A stretch of 64,000 nt of DNA from Fratercula arctica (lineage: Eukaryota > Chordata > Aves > Charadriiformes > Alcidae), in NCBI GenBank assembly GCA_947846985.1, contig CANTUZ010000003.1:59158096-59222095 (forward strand). The letters are read 5' to 3'. Below, in pieces: positions 1 through 14,900 of the stretch. A model generated the notes under the pieces. The model saw only the letters and a list, made by a program, of their open reading frames with translations, did not search any database and was not told the DNA's origin. The position numbers were made by a program, and so were the translations under genes. Positions within the stretch are counted from its first letter, which is position 1. Every line of letters begins with the position of its first letter.

Positions 1-77
1 ATTTTTGAAGCCTGGATAAAAAGAGAGTAACCAAATGTTTAAATACCATTTTTTCCCTCCCCTTGGCAAAAGTCCAA

Positions 78-96
78 CCCCCCCCCCCCCCGCCCC
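78..96. repeat. C homopolymer run
   Basis: Fourteen C residues (78-91), then one G and four C. Confidence 0.9.
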
Positions 97-1062
97 GGCT
101 ATTTGCTGTTACTTTTAAAGAGATGGCAAAGCCTTGGCCACACATTTTCCATTAATATTATGCAAAAAAGGTGTGGGCAAACCTTTTTGTGTAATTCTCT
201 GAAAATCTCAACCTTTGATAAAACCAAAGGCCAAAACAAAAGTAGTAATACTGTGGTTAGCATTAACTTGAATGGTTCAGTTGTTTAAGCTTTATCTGAT
301 TCCATGCTTCCTGAATAGTTTGGTTTCTGGGATAATAGCAATTTGGATAGTTATTTCATTATTTCATCTCAACTGGGTTTTTGAGGAAATGTTAGTTGAT
401 TTGTGGGTATGTTGTTCTTATTTACCAATGAAATACTATAGTCAAATACAGCAAAGACTTTTTCCCATTTGTTTTATATAAAAATAGTAACAACTCAGCC
501 ATATCCCTGGAAGATTTATAATTGACAAAATCCTTCCAAGGCTTACTTTACCATCCTTTTTTTTGTTCATGCTTCCAGTTTGTCAGCAACTGAATCAATA
601 ATTAACTTGGACCGTCATGTTTTCTGTAACATAAATAGAACATTTAAAATAACACCCTTGAAAAGCCCTATTTTCTTTAGGTTACACAACATCTCAAAAA
701 AAGCAGGCAGCTGAAAACCACTACACAATTGATTTTAATGTTTTGAGTTCTGAGGAAAAGTCAACTGCAGGACATCCATGTCTGTTTTTCAGAGGCTCAG
801 GGTGAACGAAAAGTGAGCACTCTTCACGGGTTTTCTAAACAAGTGTATGACAGTGCTCTCTGCTCTCTCACTGCCTAAGAAAGTGGCAGGTTATTCCTGG
901 CCTTACAAACACCTTTGCTCCGGATCGGTGAGGTCCCATCAAAGAATCTGCTTTCTTAGGGGCTCACAAAAGAAGACAACAGAAAAGCATGCAGACCAAA
1001 TAATCCAAAATGCCAATTCATGTGACTGCTATTAGCAAAGACAAATGTATAATCTATTAATT

Positions 1063-1085
1063 AAAAAAAAAAAAAAAAAAAAAAA
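1063..1085. repeat. A homopolymer run (23 A)
   Basis: An uninterrupted run of 23 A. No retrogene or SINE body is recognisable immediately upstream, so its origin is unclear. Confidence 0.9.
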
Positions 1086-3365
1086 TCCTCACTCGTAATC
1101 CTCTCCCTCCAAATCTCTGCAGCTATAGTAGCTGTGCCATGCTGTTTCTTAGTTAGGACAGTATATTTCTTATTATTTTAACGAGATAAGAAACACAGTG
1201 ACATGACACCAATGGATATAAAGGCGGTTGCAACTAAGACTGTCAAAAACCTCTTGCTTTATGAAAACAGTTCTGCTCAGTTTTAGAAGAGTTGAATTAT
1301 TACGCCTCATTATTCCTGATACGTTTTGGTGGGGGAAAATACACTGAAAACAAGGAATCTGCCAGAAATATTGACTGCAGTGTACTGCATTTAAGTATGC
1401 GGTGAGGTGTGATCTTATTTCTGGAGATATGCTGTACTGTTTGGTCTAAACTCAACAACGTACCGCTGTCAAAGACGATGGAATGTAATTACCAAGGAGG
1501 CTCTTTTGCGAAGGATCACATGAAGACAACACGAAAGCAGAAGAAAACTATTATTAGGCTTGCAGTTTTGTCACGATGGGCTTTTCTATGCTGAAGACAA
1601 TTTACTAGCATTTTTTTTCCTCCACGATTTCTCAAAAAACAGGGGTGAAATACTAAACCCACATTTTCTAGATTGAGAGATGAGCAGCACAGTACACCAC
1701 GTTTCACTAGCCCCAATCTGGTTCCAACAGTTTAATAATCCTTTCCCCAGGGGAAAGCTAACACTGAAAAAGTACCAAAAAGGAAGCAATGCTCCCAGCT
1801 CGGGTTAAAGATTTTGCTGTTCTTTTTGAACATAGGGGATCAGTTTAGGGAAACTACCTTTTTATGAAGTAGCTGTTTCATAAATGGCGAAGAATGTTCC
1901 GTGCTGGAACTGCCTGTGCAAATATATGTCGAAGACCTCAGCATTTGCAATATGTTGTCCTCACTACTGAGGACCTGGCTGCCCTCTCCACTCCTGTATC
2001 GTAAGAAGCGGCTATGCAGCACACTGATTTGATGAAGCTCTTTCTCATGACATTCTGGAAAATGATTCAACTAATGGCTCATCAGGCAGGTCCAATTTTT
2101 TGCCTCATTGTCTGTGTTCTGACTCCAACTCTGTATAATATTTTGGAGAAAGTTCGCCTTTTCTGCACTCTGCCGAGTAAATATTTTGTCAGTTGTTAAG
2201 GATGAGCTACAGAGTAAGACCCGGCAATGTATCCAAATTCAGCAGCAAGACTTGGAACTGTGTTAGAACTTTTTCCAGATTGTGATTTGGAAGCCAGCAG
2301 AAAACCAACCAACCACTTGAACTATTACAGAAAGGCTGAATGAACCCTTTTCAGAGCAGTGAAAATGTTTTTCCCCATAGCTGGGAAAAAAAATAATAAT
2401 CATTAACGCTAGCAGAAAGGACTGGGTGACCAAGGGGGAAGTTCACTTCCTGACTGCTCCACGGTGCGGCATGTTCCCCAACGAAGAGCAGTATCTGTCC
2501 TTCACCAAAGAGAAAAACCTCACTGGGATGAGGCGAAAGGGCCAGCGCTAAAGCAAGGCTGTGACGCCAAACTGCCCATGTCAGAAACATATCCATATGA
2601 CCTGCTGGTGAGGGGTGAGCGAGGAAAATGCAAATAGAGGCCGCCCTCCACCCTGTCTCCACAGTGGAGCTATAGAGAAGGAGGCACAATGGAAGACTAA
2701 ACAAAGGCTCGTTTCAGGAACATAATTATTTGATCTCTGCTGCAGCCAGGCAATTACTAGAAGTGATGATCACTAAAACTGAATTCCACTACTTAAGCTA
2801 GACAAACATTCAGCTTATAAATTACTAAATAAAGAGAATGAAAAGTGAACACAACTATGTGTCTCAGCATACATCTATAACAATGTCATGGTAACCACTT
2901 GTTTGTAATTTTTATGTTATGTCTAACATAAAATCTCTAGAGTAATAACCTGTGGAAAAAAAGAAACAAATAGACCCATGTACCTGGCGCTGTTGTTTGG
3001 ACCAATGAAGAAATAAAATTAAAAAAACACCTTCCTTTCAAATAAAACAGTCCTTCCTCACACAGTTTTGCTACCAGCTGTATTAAAATAGTGGGTATCT
3101 CGAGAATAGTATGCCAGAGTGATTCCTTCTCCTTTTTACTGTAATAATTGGGGCCCAAAAAATAATTCTTACAGTCTGCATGGCAAGGTGCAAAAATCCT
3201 AAATCACTGGTAAGAATCCAAAGGATGAAAAGGGTCACCAGAAAAGCAGAAACAGAGTGAGAAGAAAGAAACTGAAAAAATGATGTTCCTGTCCTCAGTG
3301 GCAGGTTACCTGAGGAAATTTCTGTCACTACTTGAGCTATCCAACTAATAAAAATGGCAAGCAGT

Positions 3366-3490
3366 TTCATTTCCTTCCATCCACCCACCCATCCATCCGC
3401 TCTTCCTTCCTTCCCTCCTCTCCATCCCCCTTTCTCCTTTTTCTCTCTCCCTCCCCTCCTTCCTTTACTTCTCCCTCTCCATTTCTCCCG
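3366..3490. repeat. Polypyrimidine tract (TTCC/CCAT/CTCC)
   Basis: About 125 bp of nearly uninterrupted pyrimidines on the plus strand, including ccatccacccacccatccat and ttccttccttccc. On the AIG1 (minus) strand it reads as a purine tract. Confidence 0.85.
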
Positions 3491-6400
3491 ACTTTATATG
3501 GTATATACTAGTAGGCTTTTTCTATCAGAGGACAGCGTACCGCTTTCTCAACCAGGAATTTGTTTTTGGACAGAGTTTACAATCAAGCCTGGCTAATGAT
3601 TCTAGTCCCTGACTGACCTCTGCTACTTCTGGTATGCTCAAAGCAAAGAAAGCCAGTCCCTGAGGGAAGGCCACACCGAAAAGCTCCTAGAAGGCCAGAA
3701 GGATTTCATTTTTGTTGCAACTACATTTTGCTATTGGCAACAGCATCCAAAATGTCTCACTGAATCATCAGGCTATTAGTTGAGGCATAAATTGATAAAA
3801 TCTACAAATTTCAGTTTGTAAGAAGAGTAATTATTGACAAAATTTACAATTTGCACTGTGAAAAACATTTCCAGTTTTGTTTCTTTAGCATGTTCATAAG
3901 TTTACCATCTTGCTCTCCCTTCACCTTCGGGGACATCATGTCAGACAAACACATGCACAGGCTTCTTCTCCAGACCAACATGTCCTATGTACTGGTTTCC
4001 CCAGAAGTTCTTTATGTGCCATCCTCCCATCCCATCTGATTTCAGGACCTTCCTGCCACACTCTTTGGCCAAGGGCTCCTACATACCATGACTCTCCTCC
4101 TCCCCATCCGCTGGGTAGGATGGACACCCTCTGCTCAGCCCTTCCCAGCCATGTCCCGAGCTCTGGGAGCCCCCTCCTTCCCCTTGCCTGTGGCTTCCTA
4201 TGCTCTTCTCCCCAACTCTTATTTCTTTCCTTTCCCTCCAGAGAACTGCTCACGTATCAGTCTTTTCTGATTCAGCAGCGTGAAGCAGAAGTGACACAAC
4301 CAGCTGAAGAAGCTGCAGGCAAAGCGTGTGGTTGTGTCCAGCCTTCCTGCGGCAGCTAGTCCATCAGCGCCCGCCCGCAACTGGGGCTCTCCAGCATGGC
4401 CAAAGTGCCTCCAGCCAAGCAGAATGCTTCAGAGACACCGGTCAGGCATGGAGATGTCATACAGGCCTACCTATACAACATACAGGTCTATTAAGAACTG
4501 GTCAAAAAACCTGCTGGTCAAATAAAACTTGTGGGGGAAGTCTAGAGAAGAATAGTTGGGTGTCTCATGATACATGCTGGTTTCTGGTTTTAGAATGGCT
4601 TTTTAAGTACCTTTCAAAAGCAGACAAAACTACATGTGGAAAAAAAAAAAAAAGATTCTGGACAGATATTGCCAGTTCTTCCTCCTGTCCTCTTTTCTGG
4701 CTCGGTTTTACAACTCCGCTGCAGACCAACCAGAGACCAGGAAGTCAGTACAGACTGAAGGATCCACCCAAGCCTCATGGTCCTTCAGCTCAGGACACCT
4801 GCTGAATCCCACGGGGTTCCTGGGATTTGCATGGAACAATGCAAAAAAGAGGAAAGGACACATTTTGGAAAATCCTAATCCAATTAATTCCTGCATGTTG
4901 AAGAGAAGGCATGAAATGGCACATGGATCTCTGGCTACTCTTTTAAGGACTGCTGAAGCAGGTGGGAAAAAAAGCTTTTAAGATGATGATTTCCTCATAC
5001 AAGCAAAACACCACAACACAGATGCGGCAAAGCATTAAACCTGTGGTCTCCTTTCAAGGGCTGGCCCCATTTTCAGCCCATATTTACATCTATTCTCAAC
5101 CTAACTTTGCCCACTTAGGGAGGTCCAATCCCTCCCATGGGGCCATTGACCTTCTCTCAGCTGGTGGAATTCGGGACACCACACAACAGGACATATTATT
5201 TTACATACACAATTGACCAAATCCAGGCAGCCTTTATTGTCTGTTATTTTTACTCAGCGCTCTCTCAGGCAAACGTCAATGTCGGTTCTTGAATACAAAG
5301 GGAGTTTGCCTGAGGACAAAATGAGTAAGGATCTAATTTCTATCAACTTCAGTATCAGAAAGTCTTTCATACCCTGTAACTTCCTCAGTGGCCTTCTGCC
5401 TTCCCATGTAACATCGCTTCTACCCAGCTGTTTGAACCACTGTTCAACTGTTTACTCACCTAAAAACTCTGCTGGTGCCACAACTGACAGCAAGAGGTGT
5501 GCAACTTTGCAGCTACGTCTTAAATTTTAACTATTTGTTAATCTGGAGCTCGTTAGCTCATATACCGTCAGAAAGGAAGGGACATAATAAAAAACTGCTG
5601 TTGCCTCTTTCTGGTGTATTTTGGTGAGATTACAGGTGCAAATATTCTCAGCATTTTAACAGCCAAAGTCTTTCCATTTTGTGACAAAATTGCAGTATCA
5701 AGAACATCACCGAGCTCCTAAGCTATTTATGCATGTGTTTCTAATTATTTTCTTTGTTATCCAAAATTAGAAATCCCATTAGTATAAGAACATAAGTTTT
5801 CTCTGTCATGGTTTTCATTTTTTCATCTTTCTGCTGGATCAAGGAATGAAGTCATAAGAATTAACTTATATATGTTAAAAATTATAGTCCGCTTACGTGT
5901 ATTTATTTTCAGATAAAGCCAGCAACTATCCTTAAAAACTAAGTACAGCCCAAATATGTCATTGTTTTTTAAAAAAATAAAAGGTATTGCTTTCCTCAGT
6001 AGTCTGTCTCCATAAGGTGTTCCATGTGTTTACTGACTTGTAAAGTCAAGTAAAACTTGACTGAGGTTGAGTGAATGAAGGGACAGAGTCAGTGACTAAG
6101 TAAAGAGCAGGTAACAGAATCAGGAAATTAGTTTTATAAATCAATATGGGATTAACTATACAGACCCAGTGCTCTGATCTACTCTGTTTGGCACCTGGCC
6201 TAAAAGAAATGCAGAATGCATGTATGCTCACCACCTACGTCCAGTTTCAGTGATGTACACGCATGGCCTATCCCTATAGTTCTGCCACATTTCTGAAAAC
6301 ATACCTCAGACACAATTATTTTCCGCATGTGCATATTCAAGTCACTTGCTTAGAAGAAACACAGCATTTTTGGGGTATCTGGCAATTCAGACTGCAGTAC

Positions 6401-9163
6401 TTACTTTTTTAAGACCAGTGACTGAAAGCAAGTTTCTGCAATTTTGTTTACTGCCATGAAGAAATTCACACTGCATCTTGACAGCACATAAGATGACATA
6501 TGATGAGGGAAGAGCTTAATAAGGCAAGCAAATATCAACGAGCAATTCAATACAACTTGAGAAAAACATTTTATAATTTTGCCTAGAAAAGTTTAATTAT
6601 ATGTATTTTTAAACCTGTGAACGTGCTTCTTAAAAAGCAAACCATTGGATAATCCCGCACTGCACTGAAAGGAACGGCCTAATTTGTATTGATGTCAAAG
6701 GGGTAAGATTTCATTGCACATATCAAAAAATGAAGCTACAGCAAATGATAAAATTAAACAGTAATATGTTTTGCAGGGTTGTCAGAGTATGTTCACAGCA
6801 TGAGAAGGATAAAGACACAATAATTGTTAAATATCTTTCACAGACAAGAACCAAATTTGTGCATATTTTGTAAGCTTTTCCTTCTTGTGTGCATTACCTA
6901 GCATTTTGAATGATGTATATTTGGCCCCTCTGAGGAAAAAAACTAACTCAAACTTTATTTCAAGAACAATCCAACAGAAGCAACGTAACGTTAACTTCAC
7001 CAAAAGGAAGACAATGTAGAAGACATCCTTACTTCTATTTTTGTGCTTTTACACTATGTGAAAAGCAATTAAGCAGTAAAAAGGGCCTCCAGAAGCAACT
7101 GGAGAAAAGATGCCTCCAGCACAAGCTCCGTAAGGACAGATGTATGGCTATCCTTAAGCATAATGTATACCAAAGTAGAGGTGTATCTCACAGCATGACT
7201 GGAATTTCACGCCACACTCAGCCCAGTCGTAGCCCGTGTAAATCACTAATTTAGGGAACACAAATCATTGCACAAGTCTTTTCAACCTATGGTGCAGAAA
7301 AGATGCAGAAGGGCCTCAGGAGCATCTATCACCTTCATAGGCGATAGACTCTGTTCTCTGGGACACGAGTCAGTTGAACCTTTCAGAAGCTCAGTGTAGA
7401 AACTTGCCCACAGCTCCAACATCTGTGAACTATGTATTTCTTCATATTTAATTTATAGTCATCTTTTTCATACTGCCATCCCATCTTCTAGTCATGTCTC
7501 CTCCTCGTAATCTGGAAGGACTGGAGCGATGTGATTCGAGCTTCGGCTACACCTTTCATTTTCATCTAGCTATGCTATTGATTTTGTTAGAAGATTGCAT
7601 TTGGGAGGGATGAGAAACCAAAATTAAGTTAAAAGTGGGGTGGACTTTTTAAAAAATTTGCTTCAATGGCTATTCTCTGCCCTTCATCTTGAGAACTGTA
7701 ACAAACTACAACTATATGGAGGCAAACTTGACAAATTTCTAATCAGTTTTTTCCTTTCAGAGTATAATTTATTATTGTTTCCCAAATTATCTTCCACAGA
7801 CTACTGCAACAACAAACACAAGTCCACGCTGATCAGAATATCATCTCACTGGCTGATCTAATCTCACTGAGAGAAAGGGAGGCTTATAAAAAATGTTAAA
7901 AGACTAAACAGTACAACTAGTGCCAAGTTTCACTTGACTCATGCTATATGGAAGCTGAGGCCCAAATAGCCAATGTTCTTGTCTGCCAGAGGCTTGTGTT
8001 CTCAAGTACAAACACATTTTGTATTTGCCAGTCATACTTCCAGTAATCACCAAGTGCTAGTAAAGAAATTTAATAACTTGTATGACACCATATACTATAT
8101 TTAATTTTATCCTTAAAATGCATTAAGAAACATTTTGTGAAAAACAAATTCCTTATAAACAAAACGTAATCAGTATGGGTGTGTGTACCCAGATGTCTAT
8201 GTGTGAGAGAGATTTTGGAAAGTAAAGGCTCTAATTCATCTTTTCTGAAAGGCCCTGGATTTTACAAGGTCAGAAAAGGAACTTTCAAATAAAGAAAAAA
8301 ACATGAAGGCGCAGAAGGAACACACATCTGTTATGCTGCAGTTCATACTGCAATCCAAAAGCAACACAAGGAAAGTCATGCAAACAACATAACAATTTTG
8401 GTGGTTCTGGTGGGACTTTAGATAACCAGGAAATTTTTGGTTAAGAGCAAACGAGAAAAAAAGAGCTATGAAAACTCAGCATATTCCAGCTCTATCCCCT
8501 CTGTCTGCATTGCTCTGAAGAGGCTGCTGAAAAAAAGACATAAACCTCTGACATTTCTGATCCTCCTTCTAGAGGGAAGCAGAGAGTCTGTCAGTCTTCC
8601 TTGTTCCAGTTTGGAGGCTGTGCAAGTGTACACCAATGTTTTAAGGTGTACAGGGACGTACCAGAGGCCAGAAAATCCCTTTCCATGGGTTGTCTTAAAC
8701 AAAACAGAGCCGTGGGACTAAGGCGAGAGGAAGCGGTCTCGGGTGGCAGCCGGTGGTTTGGGAAGGAGTCCAGGCTGCAGAGTGCCTACAGTGCCCAAGA
8801 GAGCAGGAACCGCCGCGTGGGCAGGGCACGGCTTTGCTCAATCTCATCTAGAAGGAATCCTGGAAAACGTAATCCCAGGATCTGCTGGGATTTGCAGACC
8901 TCCACAGAAAGGCATATTTGGAAGGCGTGCAAGATAGAAGCAGCCTCCTTTCTAATAACTTAGGAAAGTCTGAAAGAAACTAGAGATGATGCTCGTCTCT
9001 CCCGTAAGCAGGGAAAAAACCTCCCTGTTTGCGTTTCAATGTCAAAGCTGAGGGGGCAGCCAGTAACTTAACCACAACACCACCTGGGGTAGTTTTAAAC
9101 TCAGTGAGAAGGCCTTTTTTTTTAAAAAAAAAACTTACTAAAAGTGTTTGTAGTTGCTTGTTT

Positions 9164-9262
9164 CATAGAATCATAGAATGTGTTGGGTTGGAAGGGACCT
9201 TTAAAGGTCATCTAGTCCAACCCCCCTGCAATGAGCAGGGACATCTTCAACTAGATCAGACT
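9164..9262 (-). mobile_element. CR1 3'-end fragment
   Basis: The plus strand begins catagaatcatagaatg and runs into ggttggaagggaccttta, then aaaggtcatctagtccaac and cctgcaatgagcagggacat. This is the reverse complement of an avian CR1 3' untranslated end. Only about 100 bp remain, a severe 5' truncation. It is of the same subfamily type (aaaggtcatctagtcc, gagcaggg) as the large copy at 34.7 kb. Confidence 0.88.
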
Positions 9263-11779
9263 AGAAGTTTATTAGACTTCTCTGTGAGAGCTCTGGGGAG
9301 GAACCTCTCTTCAGCGAGAAGCTGTATTGTTTGTTTGTAAAATAACTTGCTAGGCAAAGCCTGCAGGGAAGATTGGCCTGTAACATGCAGGAAAAGCAAA
9401 CAAGAGTGGTAATGGATTCAAAGGTTAATGCAGAGCCAATAAGGAAATTAATTAGGTTAATTAACGCCCTCAGCTACCCACCTGCCCCTTCGTCCAAATA
9501 TAATGGCATCGCTGCACCCCAGGTCTGGGTACATTCTCAAGAGGGATGGGAGTCAGATGCTGGAAATCAGTGTGAGATGCAACACATGGGAACATGCGTG
9601 AGCTATAAGTGTGTAAAGATGGGCAAGTGTACCTATGGGCCTTCACCTGCCAGGCTGCAATGCTAACACCTTGCAGACTGACTGACTTCAGGCCGGGTGG
9701 GCCCCTGCTGATTGCTATCTGACCTCCTACAGTGCGCAGGCCACAGAATTTTCCTCTGCAATTGAAGGAAACCATTCTTTTCAAACGTGTGTGCGTCACT
9801 GAGCCCAATATGGTAAGGCTGAACTACAGGCCATTGTGCAGGTGGAAGACTTGTCCATTTCCCAACCTGTCTTTATAGGTGGATTTTCTCATGCTAGCTC
9901 CTGAAAAGCTTACAACCAGCTAAATTAACTTCTCAGCTCAGCTTAAATTCAGGCAACGTTTCAGACTCCTTCATTTCTGAAGTGACTCCCCAACCTTCTT
10001 TTTCCCAATTTGGGATTTAACAAACAAACTCCATCCAAAATTCCAGGTCACACCTGGTAAGCAATTTACTGTGACTGACTTATTTAACATCATCCCTTCT
10101 GTACTTCCCTGTTACCTTCAGGAACTACCTTGAAACTATAAGGTGCTGTAAAAAGTGTTTATGTAAATTTAAACAGCAATAAAAGGCTGCCAAGAAATTC
10201 TATAGTATGCTACCAAAATAAAACCTCAGGCTACTTGACAGCCCCAAAGCTAAGGCTGAAAAAGCATCACAGTTAAAATAATCACAAAGTTGCACGTTGG
10301 GATTAGAAAATGTCTTTCAGAATGAAAGATAGTTTGGGTATAACTGGGATTTTGCCACTTTTGATTTGACAAAGTTTTTCCATGCTCATAAACAATCTAA
10401 GGCTACTTCAGCATGTATGCACTTGGGTCATTCTGCCTTCTCCCAGCAGCTCTCCGCAACAACGATCCATAGCCGGATCGGCTGTGGACTAAGCTTCTGG
10501 GCAGACCACACCTCTCATAATGCGGTTTTTCCTCCTCTCAGACTGACCAGTTTGGAGAAAGACAAGTGCAACCGTGAAGTACCATGAGAAAATGCCATTC
10601 AGGTTTGAACTAACTCAGAATGAATTATTTTCTGACTTCCAGATTTAAAATGTTTGGTATATTGGTACAAAATAATGAGAAAAAAAAACCCCAAACAAAA
10701 ACCCCATAATTAAACATTTCAATTTTTTGGCCTCCATTAATGTTATTAAGAGTAAATACAGTCTATGGATATACGAAAAATTGATGAATAATGGCTATGC
10801 AGACTGCTGCATGTCTATATAGCAGTGGTGTGTTTGGGTCTGTCAGATGTGAGACCTTGGAAAGCCCTACCTGTGCTGCATTGATGAGTATATACAATCT
10901 AGCTTTGGTAAACTCTATCCTTCTATCCAAGTAAGAGAGAAACAGAGACGGGCTTATTCGAGGCTGCCCAGGAAAAAAGAGGAGTAATTAATGCAAACTT
11001 TCAGTCAGGTAAAGTAAACTGCAGAATTTTCTGCCCTTCCCGGGGAAAACTTTTTTTGAATGCAAGAAGAATAAGGGATTGGGAGGGCTTTAAAATGAGT
11101 CCAAGGCCAGGGAACCATACCCAGAAATAAAGTGGCGTTATTGTGACAAGTAACAAGTTCACATCTGTCTCTAATAGCACCATAAAAGTGGTTGAAGTGT
11201 TACAGCGAGTCAGCTAGGTCAACCATGTGTGAACGGTTTATCATATGCAGCGTATTTTCTCTGTCAGGCTTGCCTCCTAAAAGAAACAGCACTGTCCTCC
11301 ATGAAAGGTAGATGGTGACCGTCTCACCTTGTGTGTGTGCTGATTTGCTAGGTAAGGATGATCAAAATGAACTGCGAGGGGATGTCGGACCGGTGGATCT
11401 GTGTAGATCACAGCCTGCTGACAGCTCAGGTGCCCACCGGTAAAAAGGGGGTATTGCAACAGGGGCCGGAAGAGCCACTAGTGCTACGGGGAGACTGCAG
11501 AGCACCTCCTGAGATGAGACTCTCAGGGGTCTTAACCTGATCAGTTTATCCAAAATGAGACACACAACCTCTCTCTCCGTATGGAAAACAGTGATACAAA
11601 ACAAGGAATAAAGGGCTCTTTAACATAGCAGTGGAAAGCACAACAAGCTGAAGTCAGACAAGTTAGAAATCTGGAAAAGAATTAGCAGTGACAATGAATA
11701 ATGACAGGAGCAAGCTGCTAAGGAAAACAGAAGATTGTTTATCTCTTCAGATCATGACCAAATGTCTTTCTGGGAGATA

Positions 11780-11905
11780 AACTTCAGCAAAACAGAAATT
11801 ACTGGGCTCGCTACAGGTGCAAGCGAAATGTTATGGCCTGTGTTAAACAGGAGGTCAGACAAAATGATCTAATATTCTTTTCAGACCGTAAATGCCATGA
11901 ATGTC
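11780..11905 (+). repeat. Probable ancient CR1-like 3' remnant
   Basis: The string caggaggtcagacaaaatga, followed by tctaat...cagaccgtaaatgccatgaat, resembles the conserved 3' segment of old amniote CR1 families (a gaggtcagact.gatgatct core, then a segment ending in a short tgaat-like tail). Identity is partial and the 5' boundary is a guess. Confidence 0.45.
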
Positions 11906-14900
11906 TGGGTTTGTCCGTGTGGTATTTTGTCGGTAGGTGAGAACTCGCTCTGAGTCTGGATGAATCCATGCCAACAATGAACCAGGAGCTGTGTAGCTGT
12001 GGTTAGCACAGTGCACAATCCAACCTAATAAACTTGCTCCTGGCTTGGAGCTGGGTGATGCCCGTACAGCTTACAACATAGAATAAACTTGCATCTGTCT
12101 GCAAAATACCATACAGGCACACCTACCCCTACCCAGCAAGCCAGCCACCCTAGCGCACTTTTGCAGATAAGGAGACAGAAGGCACGTCTGTGCCATGTCC
12201 TGGAAGGCGGTGCAGGGACTTCTGAGATAGCATCCACGATGCTCATGCCGGAGCCAGCAGCAGTACAGCCACCTCAGCCACATCGAAAAAGCCTGACCAA
12301 GGAGCAAGGCCTGTCCCCTGGGGCCCAGTGCTGGCTAACCTGGCCGTGATGCCTTCAGAACCAAGTCAGCATGTTGGTACAAGAGCTGTACAACGTGGTG
12401 CCAGGACACAGCTGGCCACGGTGACTAGCCCTACCACAGGACAGATGGGCATAGGGTCCTCTTGCTGCATGTGGTATTCTGAGGAAAACTGTATCATGGA
12501 TTCTCTTCTTCTGGAGCAAGAACACAGGCTGAAGACACGATCACTGGTCATGGTTGGAGCTTAAATGCTCCCAAAGGACAACCTGCATTACCTTCTATCA
12601 AACTCTCAGCACCTGCTTGGTGACCTGTCTCTTTTTCTCAGCATGAACCAAACCAAAGCAATTCCAACTGCAAAAGGAGTGATGGGGTCACACTGTTTTC
12701 TGTGCTCGGCAAATGTCCTGATTTGAGGCACTGAACCACTGAACAAGCCCAAACCATGGCAGCATGTGAAGTGTACAAAAATGAACAAGGTGGTAGGAAC
12801 ATACATTGGATGTGCAAGGAAGGGCAAACAAAGTGCATAGTGCTAATATCGTTGCCACCACGTGGTTTGTTTTTACAGAAAGTAGAGTGCAACACGCTGA
12901 AAACCTTAGTTTCTCAGCACAGAGCTCTACGCCGACAAGAAAAGCACAGCATGAGCAAAGAAGTCAGGATGTGGTCCTGAGGGAAGAATGTTTACCAAGA
13001 GGACTTGCGCCACAGGACTGAATTAATGCTGTGAAGAAGTATTGAAGTAAAGTGCAAACCAGAAGCGGAATTCAGATGTTTACTCCACTTGTGACAATCT
13101 GATTCAAAATGGTAGGTACTGGGAAGTAATTAATATGGGAGAAAGGATTAACCACTTCTCCAGAAACATAAATACAGAAGAACACTTTTGAAAGTATCTT
13201 AAGAATTGTAAGAAGTAGCAGAAGATAATTTTATATTATAAAGACAACTCAATTAAAACAAGAAAGACAAAGGTAAACCCAACAAATATCAGCTAACCTT
13301 TCAAGCGAAAACTCCTTTGTAGCAGGCTATACTTAAGAGACATATTCTCTTCTGAGAATGGCTGATTCTCCCCTTTTTTTAAGGCATCAGATCCTCAATT
13401 TACATGATTAGTTGATAATCTCAGCTTATATTCAATAAAAAAGGTTTTCCAATCCTTCATGATGTGAAGAAGAGCTTAAAACTGACGCCCTAAGGATTAA
13501 ACTACCAAGGCAAAATTCCCAAACTTGCATATTTCTGAGACTATTTTTAATCCTGACCATTCTTGTTAATATTTGCAGGCTTACCCTGAAGACCACTGAT
13601 ACCTGGTGAAGAGGCCAAAAATACTGGCACCAGTACAGGATGCTCAGGGTTTACCCACGTATTTCACTGAGATTATGTAAAGAATACTCAATAAGAAGGA
13701 CTGGTGCATGAGCGGTGCTAGCACATATGACTTATTTCACAAGATAGCTCCTGAAAGCGTCCTGTGTCATTAGTTTCTGTGGGTGGAGAGTTCCTTGAAA
13801 GAATAATGCCCAGCTGAATGGGAAGAGTATTTGGAAAGAGGCACTGAGGGTGGGATTTAAGCAGTATTGCAGCTACTGCATATAAACTATAAAACATGGT
13901 AAGCATTTCAAAAGGCGCATTAATTGCAAACCCGAAACATTTAGGATGATAACAATGCCCTTAAAGTTAAGTTTTTCTGTAATCATAGGACCCTAAAAGT
14001 TGAAAACTCCTTCTTTCCTCCTTATTGTGCACCAGTATGATTCTCACAAACACATCACTTCAGTTACTGTGCTAGGAACAAAAACAGGATGAATATTAGA
14101 CATTGGAAGCTCTCCATTTGCCTTTACCACAAGGGTTTTTTTTTTTTCCCATGGATCATAAGAAGGGCAGACGGGCATTCCCTTGAGGCAAACAGAGATG
14201 TTTTCAGAACATCGTGGAACAGGAATAATCCTTGACAACACATCTATAATAATATGTTCTAAGTACAACTTTCTGTATTGCACCTTTGGCTATTTGGTGG
14301 TGGACATATTTTTATGCCTGTTCATTTTCCCTGAACTTGTGTAGGGACCACTGCAACTAAACATCAGCCTTTGAAAAGCAGTATATCTCATTTAGCCACA
14401 CAGATGTTCCTAGCAAGTCAACAGGTCCATAAAATTTTCTGAAAAATGATCTGTGTATCATCATTATCCAGTTTCTCCACCAGCAAGGTAGAAAAGGTTA
14501 CGATGAAAGAAATACACTTAGTCACAGAGTATCTGGTGAGCAGAAAGATTCCAACCCACTCCTTGTCCCAGCATCTAGTTTCCCTACAGAGCCTCTATGT
14601 GGCCAGAGCTTGATAAAGACATGAAAAGTGAGACAGTGCCAAATGCCATCCAAGGCTTCCCTGTGGATAGACTCGCAAAAGAAAGGAAAGAAGATTCTGG
14701 GTTCGTTTCAGTCCCACGAGGCTTCACTCAACACACAGCCAATGTAAGTGCCTCCTCAGGTGGCACTTCCCCAAGCACTAACAACAGGTAGACATCGATC
14801 TCTGGCTCAGGGTGTGCACTAGACAGCTCAGCTTGGCTCTCCCTGGGTGGCTCACCAGCTTCTTTCCTGCACGTCTAATAGGACATCAGGTTTGGCAAAT

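Noticed and set aside
3910..4359. Plus-strand open frame of 149 codons, rich in Pro and Ser
   Set aside because: It reflects pyrimidine-rich composition. Overlapping frames exist on both strands and no family is recognisable.
4326..4805. Plus-strand open frame of 159 codons
   Set aside because: No domain, signal peptide or family resemblance, and overlapping frames of similar length occur on the same stretch. It is expected by chance in a locally GC-richer region.
12000..12110. Closely spaced aataaa signals that might mark a retroviral LTR
   Set aside because: No terminal TG..CA pair, primer-binding site or second LTR copy was visible.
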